NCBI GenBank assembly: GCA_004293365.1 | Contig: RDYN01000032.1 | Coordinates: 1-48,222 of the forward strand | DNA from: Oscillatoriales cyanobacterium | GTDB lineage: Bacteria > Cyanobacteriota > Cyanobacteriia > Cyanobacteriales > Microcoleaceae | Direction of reading: 5' to 3' | DNA length: 48,222 nucleotides | Shown here: positions 17,301-24,782 of the stretch, one piece after another | Layout: each line of letters begins with the position of its first letter | Position numbering within the stretch: position 1 is the stretch's first letter | The notes under the pieces: generated by a model | The model's database searches: none | Seen by the model: the letters and a program-made list of their open reading frames with translations, nothing else | Told to the model about the DNA's origin: nothing | Made by a program: the position numbers and the translations under genes

Positions 17301-18865
17301 ATATTCAAACAGGCCAAGGAGAATCGCGGATATTTCACACCAAGAAAACAGCAATACTCGGTGCTGATGGCACACCGCAATATCTATTAGCTGTCACTGA
17401 AGATATTACCGATCGCAAATTAGCAGAAATTGCCTTGACGCGATCGTCAGCCCAACTCAAACAGCAAGCCGATCGAGAAAAACTAATCAACAGTCTCACC
17501 GCTCAAATCCGCAATTCCCTCGACTTCGACAGCATCGTCACAGTCGCAGTTAAGGAAATTCGCGCTTTCCTGAAGATCGATCGCTGCAACTTTGCCTGGT
17601 ATCGCGAAGACGGGGAGGAGCCTTTCTGGGAAATTATTAAAGAATCTCGCCACCCCCAACTTCCCGATTTAACAGGTCCCTATCGGGCTTCAGATTTTGG
17701 CCCCGTTGGAGAACAAATATTGCATATGGAAATAGTGCGGCTGGATGATGTCGAAACAGTCGCAGATCCTGCTTGGAAACAAACCATTCGAGGGATGGGC
17801 TACCAATCTGTATTAGCCATCCCCATGCAGGCACTTTCCGGAGTAATGAGCGCAATTACCTGCTGCAACAGCAATTCTGTGCGGCCCTGGAGCGACAGCG
17901 AAGTCGAATTGTTGCAAGCGATTACAGTTCAATTGGCGATCGCCCTCAACCAAGCCGATCTCTACGCCCAAACTCGCAATAAAGCTCGCGAATTAGAGCA
18001 AACCTTGCAGCAATTAACCAGCGCTCAATCGCAGTTAATTCAAAGCGAAAAAATGTCATCTCTCGGTCAACTCGTCGCAGGAGTCGCCCACGAAATCAAC
18101 AACCCAGTTAACTTTATTTACGGCAATCTCAGCCACGCCAACGAATATACTCAAGACTTGCTGCACCTGATCGAACTTTACCAAAACCACTATCCCGAAC
18201 CCGTCCCGGAAATTATAGAGGAAGTCGAAGCGATTGAACTCGAATTTCTGATGGATGACTTGCCGAAACTGTTGACCTCAATGAAAGTCGGTGCCGACAG
18301 AATTCAGCAAATCGTGGCATCTCTCCGCACCTTCTCCCGCATGGACGAAGCAGAAATGAAAGCAGTCAACATTCACGAGGGAATAGATAGCACTCTGATG
18401 ATTTTGCAGCACAGGCTCAAAGCCAAACACAATCATCCAGAGATTCAAGTGATTAAAGAATACGCTCAATTGCCCTTAGTAGAATGTTATGCCGGACAGT
18501 TAAATCAAGTATTTATGAACATCTTGAGCAATGCTTTGGATGCTTTGGAAGAACGGGATCTGCGCCGTTCTGCCGATCAAATGCGGGAAAATCCCAGCCT
18601 GATTCGCATCTGGACCCAAATGCCAAAACCAGAGCGAGTGCTCATTCGGATTTCTGACAACGGGCCGGGAATACCGGAGACTGTCGGCACTCGACTTTTT
18701 GACCCATTTTTTACCACTAAACCTGTGGGAAAAGGCACTGGGATGGGCTTGTCAATTAGCTATCAAATTGTTACAGACAGACACAACGGCTCGCTGAAAT
18801 GCACTTCTGCGCCGGGACAGGGTGCAGAATTTGCGATCGAGATTCCGCTCAAAGCTAATTGCTAA
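14303..18865 (+). CDS. DXCF-type cyanobacteriochrome histidine kinase with six PAS domains
   Basis: 1,520 residues, cytoplasmic. The order is: a short coiled coil (10-35), a cyanobacteriochrome GAF (about 48-195), six PAS/PAC units each ending in a DI(T/S)DRK or similar linker (about 215-1040) with coiled coils between, a second plain GAF (about 1060-1225), HisKA with H1263 in GVAHEINNPVNF, and a HATPase with NALDALEE, DNGPGIP and GTGMGLSI. The first GAF carries the canonical bilin cysteine in LSPCHLRILKRF (C134, H135) and, exactly 28 residues earlier, a DXCF motif (D104-H-C106-F). Established knowledge: in DXCF cyanobacteriochromes both cysteines bind the bilin and give blue-absorbing photocycles. 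There is no receiver domain and no response regulator next to it, so the partner is unknown. No clear Shine-Dalgarno precedes the ATG. Confidence 0.9.
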   Translation: MFHEYLYQEVTDLRQKLAHLEREMQSQTWFKKLQALMGVIGKIRQSLDLETIFKITATEVRQLLNADRVAVYRFIPESEWNEGEVVSEDVLPQFSPSLGAKVHDHCFGEQFAANYAKGYVQAVSDIYKARLSPCHLRILKRFQIRANLVVPLLQGQHLWGLLCIHQCGQPRDWQEDEIEFAKQVGEHLAVAIYQAELHSQTQKQLAEIASAQQKLRDSEQKYHQILDSIADMVLVKGPESKIVWANQAFRDYYGMTEEELQGIVDAPFSESDNIRPYIKDDAFVFETGQTLQIPEEPATRHDSEVRLFSTVKTPIRNQEGKVVMTVGVSRDMTERKAAEEAVKASEAQYRRLVETSQDMIWSVDAEGRFTFVNPAVKYIYGYEPAEMLGRAFSDLMTPEQMQEDLAVFARLLDGESIFQHESTHIAKDGSIKHLMFNAIALYDENGNAIGTTGTATDITARKRAEEALQRANAELETRVEERTAELRHTLAALTASEAKFQTIAATIPGALFQFCSREGVWSFDYMSDRIFDITGITAAAAVIGDLNTFTNRVHPDDLESYIASIKEAVENISLWHYEGRLVKPDGEIRWWQGDSMPTRSENGETVFCGVLLDITDRKVAETAIRESQRQLQEAQRLAHVGNWELDAITETVTWSEELFRIFGLEPAAVAPTREEQVALIHPEDLELWGTEVQRGVEAGTPFDFDFRIYRPDGTLRHLNALGRAETDASGKVLKLFGTALDITDRKAAEAALRQAAAELEDRVSDRTAELSQAVTQLEQEIGDRKLAEAALQVSEQNLRTIFNNVYDAIFIQDLEGNILDVNDRMLEMYGVSREQAIKSSITKDYSSDDNPIQLMRELWEKVLSGESTRIEWKSRRPNDRSTFDAEIAVSRIHLNGNLGIIANVRDISDRKLAEAELQSAQKFMESVLNTIPVGVVAKEAQELRFVLWNPAAEDLLGFRAAEVIGKNDYDFFPTEQADVFTAKDREVLNSGQIVEIAEEDIQTGQGESRIFHTKKTAILGADGTPQYLLAVTEDITDRKLAEIALTRSSAQLKQQADREKLINSLTAQIRNSLDFDSIVTVAVKEIRAFLKIDRCNFAWYREDGEEPFWEIIKESRHPQLPDLTGPYRASDFGPVGEQILHMEIVRLDDVETVADPAWKQTIRGMGYQSVLAIPMQALSGVMSAITCCNSNSVRPWSDSEVELLQAITVQLAIALNQADLYAQTRNKARELEQTLQQLTSAQSQLIQSEKMSSLGQLVAGVAHEINNPVNFIYGNLSHANEYTQDLLHLIELYQNHYPEPVPEIIEEVEAIELEFLMDDLPKLLTSMKVGADRIQQIVASLRTFSRMDEAEMKAVNIHEGIDSTLMILQHRLKAKHNHPEIQVIKEYAQLPLVECYAGQLNQVFMNILSNALDALEERDLRRSADQMRENPSLIRIWTQMPKPERVLIRISDNGPGIPETVGTRLFDPFFTTKPVGKGTGMGLSISYQIVTDRHNGSLKCTSAPGQGAEFAIEIPLKANC

Positions 18866-18899
18866 TCGGATGTCCGGTCAATTACCCGCAATCTGCAAC

Positions 18900-18959
18900 G
18901 GTTCGATCGTTCGGACTTCAGTCCTCAGAAAGAAGGACTGAAGTCCGAACGATCGAACC
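18900..18959. repeat. Perfect palindrome with 26-bp arms after the kinase gene
   Basis: The arm at 18900-18925 (begins GGTTCGATCGTTCGGACTTC) pairs without mismatch with 18934-18959 over an 8-base loop. It may stop transcription from the kinase gene, but the arm recurs alone at 29304-29329, and a diverged relative lies at 27546-27640, so it is an interspersed element. Confidence 0.9.
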
Positions 18960-19053
18960 AATTTTATAGTTGTCGATCGAGCTGGACATGATATAATAAT
19001 TGCTTACTGAACTTGCTCTTGGGGCGATTTCTGATGCGGCGAATGAATGAAGC

Positions 19054-20055
19054 CTATGCACTTTCACTATCGAGCATTTTCATCTGATGTTCGTCGTAGC
19101 GCGTGCCAGCGATCGCAGATGGAGAAATCACCGCTTCAATCTGAGCCAAATCTTCTGACGATAAGTTCACCTCAACCGCTGCCAAAGATTCCGACAATTG
19201 AGTGCGTTTGCGAGCACCAATTACTGGTACAATTTTTGTACTTTTGGCAAGTACCCAAGCAATAGCAATTTGGGTCGGGCTAACATTTTTAGCCGCAGCA
19301 ATTTGCTTGAGTTGTTCAACTAAACGCTGGTTCAGAACCAGGTTTTCACCGCTGAATCGGGGCAAGAAGGCACGGAAATCATTGGGTGCGGTGGGGATTG
19401 AACCGCTGAGCAATCCCCGCGAGAGAACGCCATAGGCTGTCACCCCGATGCCAAGTTCTTCAAGCACCGGAAAGATTTCAGTTTCAGGGCCGCGGCTAAT
19501 CAGAGAATACTCGATCTGAAGGTCACAAATCGGATGAACTGCATGGGCGCGACGAATTGTTTCTGCACCTACCTCCGACAATCCGATATGGCGGACGTAG
19601 CCTGCTTTTACCAGATCGGCGATCGCGCCAATGGTATCCTCGATCGGCACATTGGGATCGAGTCGCGCCAGACGGTAGATGTCAATATGCTCGACTCCCA
19701 GGCGATTCAGGCTATAGGCTGCAAAGTTTTTCACCGATTCGGGTCGTCCATCTACACCAGTCCAGCCGCCATCAGGCGATCGCAAAGCACCGAATTTGAC
19801 AGACAGCATAGCGCGATCGCGACGGTCTTTGAGCGCCCGACCAATCAGCATCTCGTTGTGCCCAGATTTATAAAAGTCGCCTGTATCTAATAATGTGATA
19901 CCGCGATCGATCGCAGCACGGATCGTAGCAATGCTTTCATCATCATCCGATGCACCGTATAGCCCAGACATCCCCATACATCCGAGGGCTAACGGGAAAA
20001 CGGTTGGGCCTCTGTAGCCAAGTTGACGGGGTTGGATGGCATTTTTAGTTGTCAT
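19054..20055 (-). CDS. Aldo/keto reductase lacking the usual catalytic histidine
   Basis: A NADPH-dependent (alpha/beta)8 barrel oxidoreductase, 333 residues. Signs: GCMGMSGLYG at the N-terminus, the catalytic aspartate in LLDTGDFY with the catalytic tyrosine next to it, the catalytic lysine in SVKFG, and the cofactor region near the C-terminus (TKIVPVIGARKRTQL). In the fourth tetrad position most relatives have YxxHRxDP, while here the residue is alanine (RLARLDPNVPIED), as in a subgroup I recall from proteobacteria. The gene lies between two large sensory genes, on the minus strand. A remnant of an SDR oxidoreductase lies directly upstream, so this may be what is left of a transferred oxidoreductase cluster. 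The substrate cannot be inferred. Confidence 0.88.
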   Translation of the reverse strand: MTTKNAIQPRQLGYRGPTVFPLALGCMGMSGLYGASDDDESIATIRAAIDRGITLLDTGDFYKSGHNEMLIGRALKDRRDRAMLSVKFGALRSPDGGWTGVDGRPESVKNFAAYSLNRLGVEHIDIYRLARLDPNVPIEDTIGAIADLVKAGYVRHIGLSEVGAETIRRAHAVHPICDLQIEYSLISRGPETEIFPVLEELGIGVTAYGVLSRGLLSGSIPTAPNDFRAFLPRFSGENLVLNQRLVEQLKQIAAAKNVSPTQIAIAWVLAKSTKIVPVIGARKRTQLSESLAAVEVNLSSEDLAQIEAVISPSAIAGTRYDEHQMKMLDSESA

Positions 20056-20112
20056 TGTTTTATGGTTTTTTGGTTGAGTATTTTGCGTTTGCTGGCATCC
20101 AATCCTTCACAA

Positions 20113-20292
20113 TCAGTAAGGACTAGCGGTGGGGCGGACAATTATCTCGCTGACACCGACATCATCGGGTTGCTCGATCGCAAATATAATCGATCGGGCG
20201 ATCGCATCTGCCGGGATACAGATTCTTCGGAATTCTTTCATCCCTATTCTGGCATTTTCATCACTGATGCGATCGGGTAATTCCGATTCCTT
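20113..20292 (-). pseudogene. C-terminal remnant of a short-chain dehydrogenase
   Basis: The minus strand encodes about 58 residues ending in AIARSIIFAIEQPDDVG then VSEIIVRPTASPY-stop. This is the characteristic C-terminus of SDR-family oxidoreductases (IARAI.FAIEQP...EI.VRPT). No Rossmann TGxxxGIG start or YxxxK is found upstream, and the frame is closed by a stop just before this piece. A 42-codon frame (MKDFRYIIELLNYFW..., minus strand, about 20261-20389) overlaps its 5' side and may be a second remnant. The rest of 20056-20421 shows nothing else. Confidence 0.7.
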
Positions 20293-20421
20293 GAATACAG
20301 CCGATTATTTGGTGCGCCTCCGTCTCGCGATATTGCTCTGCCCAAAAGTAGTTAAGAAGCTCGATGATATAACGAAAGTCTTTCATTCGATTGCTATTTT
20401 AAAGGTGGTATTGAACACTAT

Positions 20422-23400
20422 TTAACCACACTTGATATTGCCCAGATTTATCAGCATTTCTGTCACTGCGCCACTGTCCAAAGGTTTAGAAAACCAATAT
20501 CCCTGAGCTAATTCGCAGTCGAGGGCCCGAAGCTGGGCTAACTGTTCGGCTGTCTCCACACCTTCGGCGATCGCATTTAATCCCAAATTGTGAGCCAAAG
20601 TTACGATCGCCCGCACAATCTGCAAAGGCTGACCCCCACCGTTGCCGTTTTCCACAGCCCCCAAGCGACTGACAAAAGATCGATCGATCTTCAGCGTATC
20701 CAGCGGAAAGCGGTGCAAGTAACTCAAAGACGAATAGCCCGTACCAAAATCGTCGATCGACAATCGAATATTTCTACCTTTTAATTGGGCGAGTACAATA
20801 TTTGCTTTAGCCACATTTTCTACGATCGCGCTTTCAGTGATCTCCAATTTTAAACAACTCGGAGCGCAGCCAGTTTCTGCCAATATTTCATCTATATGCT
20901 CAATCAAATTCGCCATTCCTAACTGTTTTGGAGAAAGATTGACGCTCATTGTTAATTGTGCAGGATCGATAATTGGTAATTGGGAATTGGGAATGGGGAA
21001 TTGGGCATTGGGAATCGGGAATTGGGCATTGGGAATTGGGCATTGGGCATTGGAGATTGGGAATTGGGAATTGGGCATTGGGAAATTTTTCCCTCTTCCT
21101 TCTTCCTTCTTCCCTCGGACTTCTTCCTTTTTTCCTCTTTCTTCTTCCCTCGGACTTCTTCCCTTTTCCTCCTTCCCCATATCAGTAAAATCCGTTACAT
21201 CCGTTACATCCGTTACAAAATCCGCTGCCGAACTTCCTTCTTCCATCAACATTTCTTGCCAAAGGCGCAATTGCCGGCAAGCTTCGCGCAGCACCCATGC
21301 TCCCAGAGGCACGATCAAGCCTGTTTCCTCGGCTACAGGAATAAAAGTAGACGGCGGCACTAGACCCCGAACCGGGTGCTGCCAGCGCACCAAAGCCTCA
21401 AAACCCTCGATCGCACCGCTGGCGAGCGAAAAAATCGGTTGGTAGTGCACAATAAAGTGCGAACATTCATCCTTACTCGAACCTAATTCCTCCTTGCCAA
21501 AAATAGCTAACCGCAGGTCTGTTTCTAACTGCAAGAGCGAGATAGTTTGGTCGTGCATCGCCAAATTAAACACCTCGTGGCGGGCTTTACCCAAAGCTTT
21601 AGCGCGGTACATAGCAATATCAGCATCGCGCAGGAATTCTTCGGGATGGCTGTAGAAAGCACTCTGCTGGCCGTTCAACTCGTCACTTTCTACTATTCCT
21701 AAGTCACCTCGACTGAAAACAATCCCAATGCTAGCGGTGGTAAATACTTCGTGTCCTTCGAGGTTAAACGGAATCTTCAGTTCTGTTTGTATCCTGTTAG
21801 CTGCTAGGGTGGCGTCGCTGAAGCTCTGAATGCGGTCTAGCAGGATGGTAAATTCATCTCCACCGAGTCGCGCCACGGTATCGGAAACGCGCACGCAATC
21901 CTGAAGCCGCTGCCCTAGGGCAATTAGCAGTTTATCCCCAAGAATGTGTCCTAAAGAATCATTAACTATTTTGAAGCGGTCTAAATCTAGGAACAAAACG
22001 GCAAATTTGTAATCTGGGGAATGTTTGGAACGGCGGATCGCTTTTCCTAGCCTGTCGATGAACAAAACGCGGTTGGGTAAACCCGTCAGCGAATCGTGAA
22101 AGGCGCCGTGCAGCAGTTGCTGTTCTACTCGCTTGCGCTCGGTGACATCTCTGATAATAATTTGGGCGGCGGCGGAGCCTTGATAAATAGCGGGGATGCC
22201 GGCAACTTCAACGTCTATGATTTGTCCGTCAAGCCGCATCAGTTTTTGTTCGGCAAGGTCGATCGGCTGATTTTCTTCCTCTACTTGCCTCATGCGTTCT
22301 CTGGCTGTTTCCACATAGTTTGGATGCACGAAATTCAATACCGGAAAGCCGATGAGCTCTGCTGGAGAGCTCGCACCCAGGAGTTTAGCGCCTGCTGCAT
22401 TGATGTAGGCAATTTTCCCTTGACTGTGAACGGCGATCGCTTCGGGAGATAGTTCTACTAAACGGCGATAGCGTTCTTCACTCTCTTGGAGAGATACTAT
22501 CAACTCGCAGCGCTCTTTTTCGGCTTGCTGGCGTTCGACTTCCATTTTGTGAACCGCTAGAAATTTACCGATACTTTGAGCCATCAATTCTATGATTTCT
22601 CTGGCCTGCGATTCAAAATCTTTCTGTCTGACTTCTTGTGCACAAAAGCTCAAAGTACCATAAATTTTATCGCTGACAAATATCGGTGTGCCAATGTATG
22701 ATTCTATGTTCAAATCTTGATAAACTTGATAATCGCCCCTTTTCAGTATGTCTTTAATGTGAGAACACGCCATGGTTTTTTTGGATTTGATTACTGCTGC
22801 ACAGTAAGTATCGCTAAGATTTAAGTTTAATCCTTTCTTGAAATATTTGATATCGCTTCTGACGGATCGAATCATAAAAGATTGACCTTCAACTTGAGCA
22901 ATAATACCAATAGAGAGTCCAAAAATTAAACAGCCTGCTGTTAGATAATCGTCAACCAGTTCTTGAAAATTTTGATAGTGATAAGTTGTAATCCGGTGCA
23001 AGTGTTTGAGGTTGGCACTGAAGGTGGCTAAATCTTGAGACTTTAAAAATAATTCTTCTTCCGAGCGCTGGCGGTCTGTAACATCGGTTTGAACTCCAAT
23101 AAAGTGAGTTAAGTGTCGCCGGGAGTTGTAGACGGGAGCAATCGAAAGTTCGTTCCAAAAAGGTGTTCCATCTTTCCGAAAGTTACGCAAGATAACTTGG
23201 CATTCTTTCCCTTCTCGAATGGCAGTTCGCAGTTCTTTTGCGGCGGGGCAGTTGGTGTTTGTTCCCTGTAAAAATCGGCAGTTTTTCCCAATTAATTCGT
23301 CTCTCCCATAACCAGTGATCCGCTCAAAACTGGGATTGACATAAATAATGGGATTATCTGCAACTGTGGCGTCGGCGATCGCAATGCCGTTGCTGGTACT

Positions 23401-24453
23401 CTCCATCGCCCGTTCCATCATTTGCAAGCGCTCTTGCGATCGAATGCGATCGATCGCCGCAGCTAACAGATTGGCGATCGCCTCTACAAAATAAACGTCA
23501 TCTTGACTGAAAACCCGCTCGCTCTTGGTGTGCACCCCCAAAATTCCCCAGACGGGCGACTCAGCAGTCTTCGCTGGTTCTGCTTGTCCCCAGTTCCTTT
23601 TCACCAGTCCCCGATTGCCGGGAACGATCGCAGTGACGCCGCTGACAGCCTGGTGGTTGTGCAGCAGCGGCGACTCGCTAAAGCGGGTTTCCACCCGCAA
23701 ATCTGCGACGATTATCGGTTCACCGACTAGCAACGTGTAACCTGCTTGCGATCGACTAGAAGCGGTAACAGTAGCGTTACCGACAAGTCCGGGCTGCCAG
23801 CCCACCCCCGATCGCAGCAGAAAAGCATGGCCCGAGGGCAACAGTTCCAAAAACTGGCAATACTCGACATCTAGGGTTTGGGCAATTAAAACCCCAGCTT
23901 TGTCCATCAGCGCGGACAAATCTGTTTCAGCCAGCGCCTGCTGCCCCAAGTAAGCAACGGCTGCTTGCTGGCGGGCCCGCAAGTGGATTGACGCCAGCAA
24001 TTCCTGCTCTTTGGTGGCGGCTAGCTTGCGCTCGGTAATGTCGCAGAACACTGACAGCACAGTTTTTTCTGAAAGCAATGTCAAATACCGCATCGATACA
24101 GTTGCCCAAAACAGCGTGCCGTCAGCTTTTTTGAGGCGGACTTCTGTCTCGCGGACTTGTCCGTTGCGGGCGAGCTCCGAGAGCAGTTCCTGGCGCTCTG
24201 CGGGGTTGTTGTAGAGCATGGAGGCCGGTTGGCGCTCGATCGACTCAAATGCTCTCAGGCCGAAAGCCTGACGGCATAAATCGTTGCTATAAAGAATTGT
24301 GCCGTCAGGCAGACTGCTGACGATCATGGGCATGGGCATCGAATTGGCGATCGTCAGCAGCAATTCTTTGGTTCCTTGCAACTCTTCGTACAAGTCTGGC
24401 TTGGCGGCACAGCCCTGACAGTCTTCACCGTTTTCAGGGATAAAACTTTCCAT
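20422..24453 (-). CDS. LOV-containing PAS/GAF sensor with GGDEF and EAL domains
   Basis: 1,343 residues, cytoplasmic, predicted to make and/or break cyclic di-GMP. The order is PAS (30-145), GAF (155-335), LOV-type PAS (345-460), GAF (475-650), PAS (665-790), GGDEF (about 800-970), EAL (about 1000-1335). The third module has the LOV signature GKNCRFLQG with the flavin-adduct cysteine at C392, asparagines in LRNFRKDG and PFWNELS, and a C-terminal glutamine in [10 protein letters not shown], so it should bind flavin and sense blue light. GGDEF is intact (RLGGDEF) and preceded by an RxxD inhibitory site (RVSD). EAL residues are intact ([34 protein letters not shown]). About 95 residues of low-complexity sequence interrupt the EAL domain (about 1069-1163). 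Confidence 0.92.
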   Translation of the reverse strand: MESFIPENGEDCQGCAAKPDLYEELQGTKELLLTIANSMPMPMIVSSLPDGTILYSNDLCRQAFGLRAFESIERQPASMLYNNPAERQELLSELARNGQVRETEVRLKKADGTLFWATVSMRYLTLLSEKTVLSVFCDITERKLAATKEQELLASIHLRARQQAAVAYLGQQALAETDLSALMDKAGVLIAQTLDVEYCQFLELLPSGHAFLLRSGVGWQPGLVGNATVTASSRSQAGYTLLVGEPIIVADLRVETRFSESPLLHNHQAVSGVTAIVPGNRGLVKRNWGQAEPAKTAESPVWGILGVHTKSERVFSQDDVYFVEAIANLLAAAIDRIRSQERLQMMERAMESTSNGIAIADATVADNPIIYVNPSFERITGYGRDELIGKNCRFLQGTNTNCPAAKELRTAIREGKECQVILRNFRKDGTPFWNELSIAPVYNSRRHLTHFIGVQTDVTDRQRSEEELFLKSQDLATFSANLKHLHRITTYHYQNFQELVDDYLTAGCLIFGLSIGIIAQVEGQSFMIRSVRSDIKYFKKGLNLNLSDTYCAAVIKSKKTMACSHIKDILKRGDYQVYQDLNIESYIGTPIFVSDKIYGTLSFCAQEVRQKDFESQAREIIELMAQSIGKFLAVHKMEVERQQAEKERCELIVSLQESEERYRRLVELSPEAIAVHSQGKIAYINAAGAKLLGASSPAELIGFPVLNFVHPNYVETARERMRQVEEENQPIDLAEQKLMRLDGQIIDVEVAGIPAIYQGSAAAQIIIRDVTERKRVEQQLLHGAFHDSLTGLPNRVLFIDRLGKAIRRSKHSPDYKFAVLFLDLDRFKIVNDSLGHILGDKLLIALGQRLQDCVRVSDTVARLGGDEFTILLDRIQSFSDATLAANRIQTELKIPFNLEGHEVFTTASIGIVFSRGDLGIVESDELNGQQSAFYSHPEEFLRDADIAMYRAKALGKARHEVFNLAMHDQTISLLQLETDLRLAIFGKEELGSSKDECSHFIVHYQPIFSLASGAIEGFEALVRWQHPVRGLVPPSTFIPVAEETGLIVPLGAWVLREACRQLRLWQEMLMEEGSSAADFVTDVTDVTDFTDMGKEEKGRSPREEERGKKEEVRGKKEEGRGKNFPMPNSQFPISNAQCPIPNAQFPIPNAQFPIPNSQLPIIDPAQLTMSVNLSPKQLGMANLIEHIDEILAETGCAPSCLKLEITESAIVENVAKANIVLAQLKGRNIRLSIDDFGTGYSSLSYLHRFPLDTLKIDRSFVSRLGAVENGNGGGQPLQIVRAIVTLAHNLGLNAIAEGVETAEQLAQLRALDCELAQGYWFSKPLDSGAVTEMLINLGNIKCG
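20965..21245. repeat. Microsatellites in frame inside the EAL domain
   Basis: Three repeat types lie side by side: GGGAATTGGGAATT-like units (20965-21085), CTTCCTT/CCTCGGACTT-like polypyrimidine tract (21087-21180), and a CCGTTACAT 9-bp repeat (21188-21230). On the coding strand they give [14 protein letters not shown] repeats, KKEEGRGK repeats and TDVTDVTD. Confidence 0.9.
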
Positions 24454-24782
24454 TTTTGAATTGATCCGTTGTGCAGGTAACTTTTTTTACACTTGTGGTG
24501 ACTGACAATTTCAGATGCAGAGGACGATCGACAGTACCCCACTACATTAATCTTAACCAGAACAACGCAACTCAGCAGTCCAAAACTGCTCGGATCGAGT
24601 TTTAGGTGGACTGTCGGTGGAGATCGCATCTGTCTCTGGTAGGAAAATGTACAGTTTCTGAACTTGCGTTAAATTTTCATGTATGGCGGGGTACTTTGCC
24701 AAATGTGCAGCCGAAGCCCCTAATCTAAAAAGTAATGCCATCTGCCAACAACTACCCAAAACTATCCGAGGAGAGAGGGAAA
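24454..24782. other. Divergent promoter region between the LOV-GGDEF-EAL gene and acnB
   Basis: About 330 bases with no gene. It must hold both promoters. CGAGGAGAGAGGG directly before 24783 is the acnB ribosome site. I see no repeat or recognisable operator here. Confidence 0.5.

Noticed and set aside
17462..17985. Second bilin-binding GAF in the kinase
   Set aside because: The second GAF has no Cys-His at the chromophore position (AWKQTIRGMGYQSVLAIP), so it is an ordinary GAF.
18900..18925. A tRNA T-arm suggested by GGTTCGATC words here and at 29304
   Set aside because: These belong to the palindromic repeat; no cloverleaf or acceptor stem can be formed around them.
20837..21445. Long plus-strand frames (up to 202 codons) made of [14 protein letters not shown] repeats
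   Set aside because: They are the antisense reading of the microsatellite insertion and flanks in the EAL gene, whose motifs on the minus strand are unambiguous.
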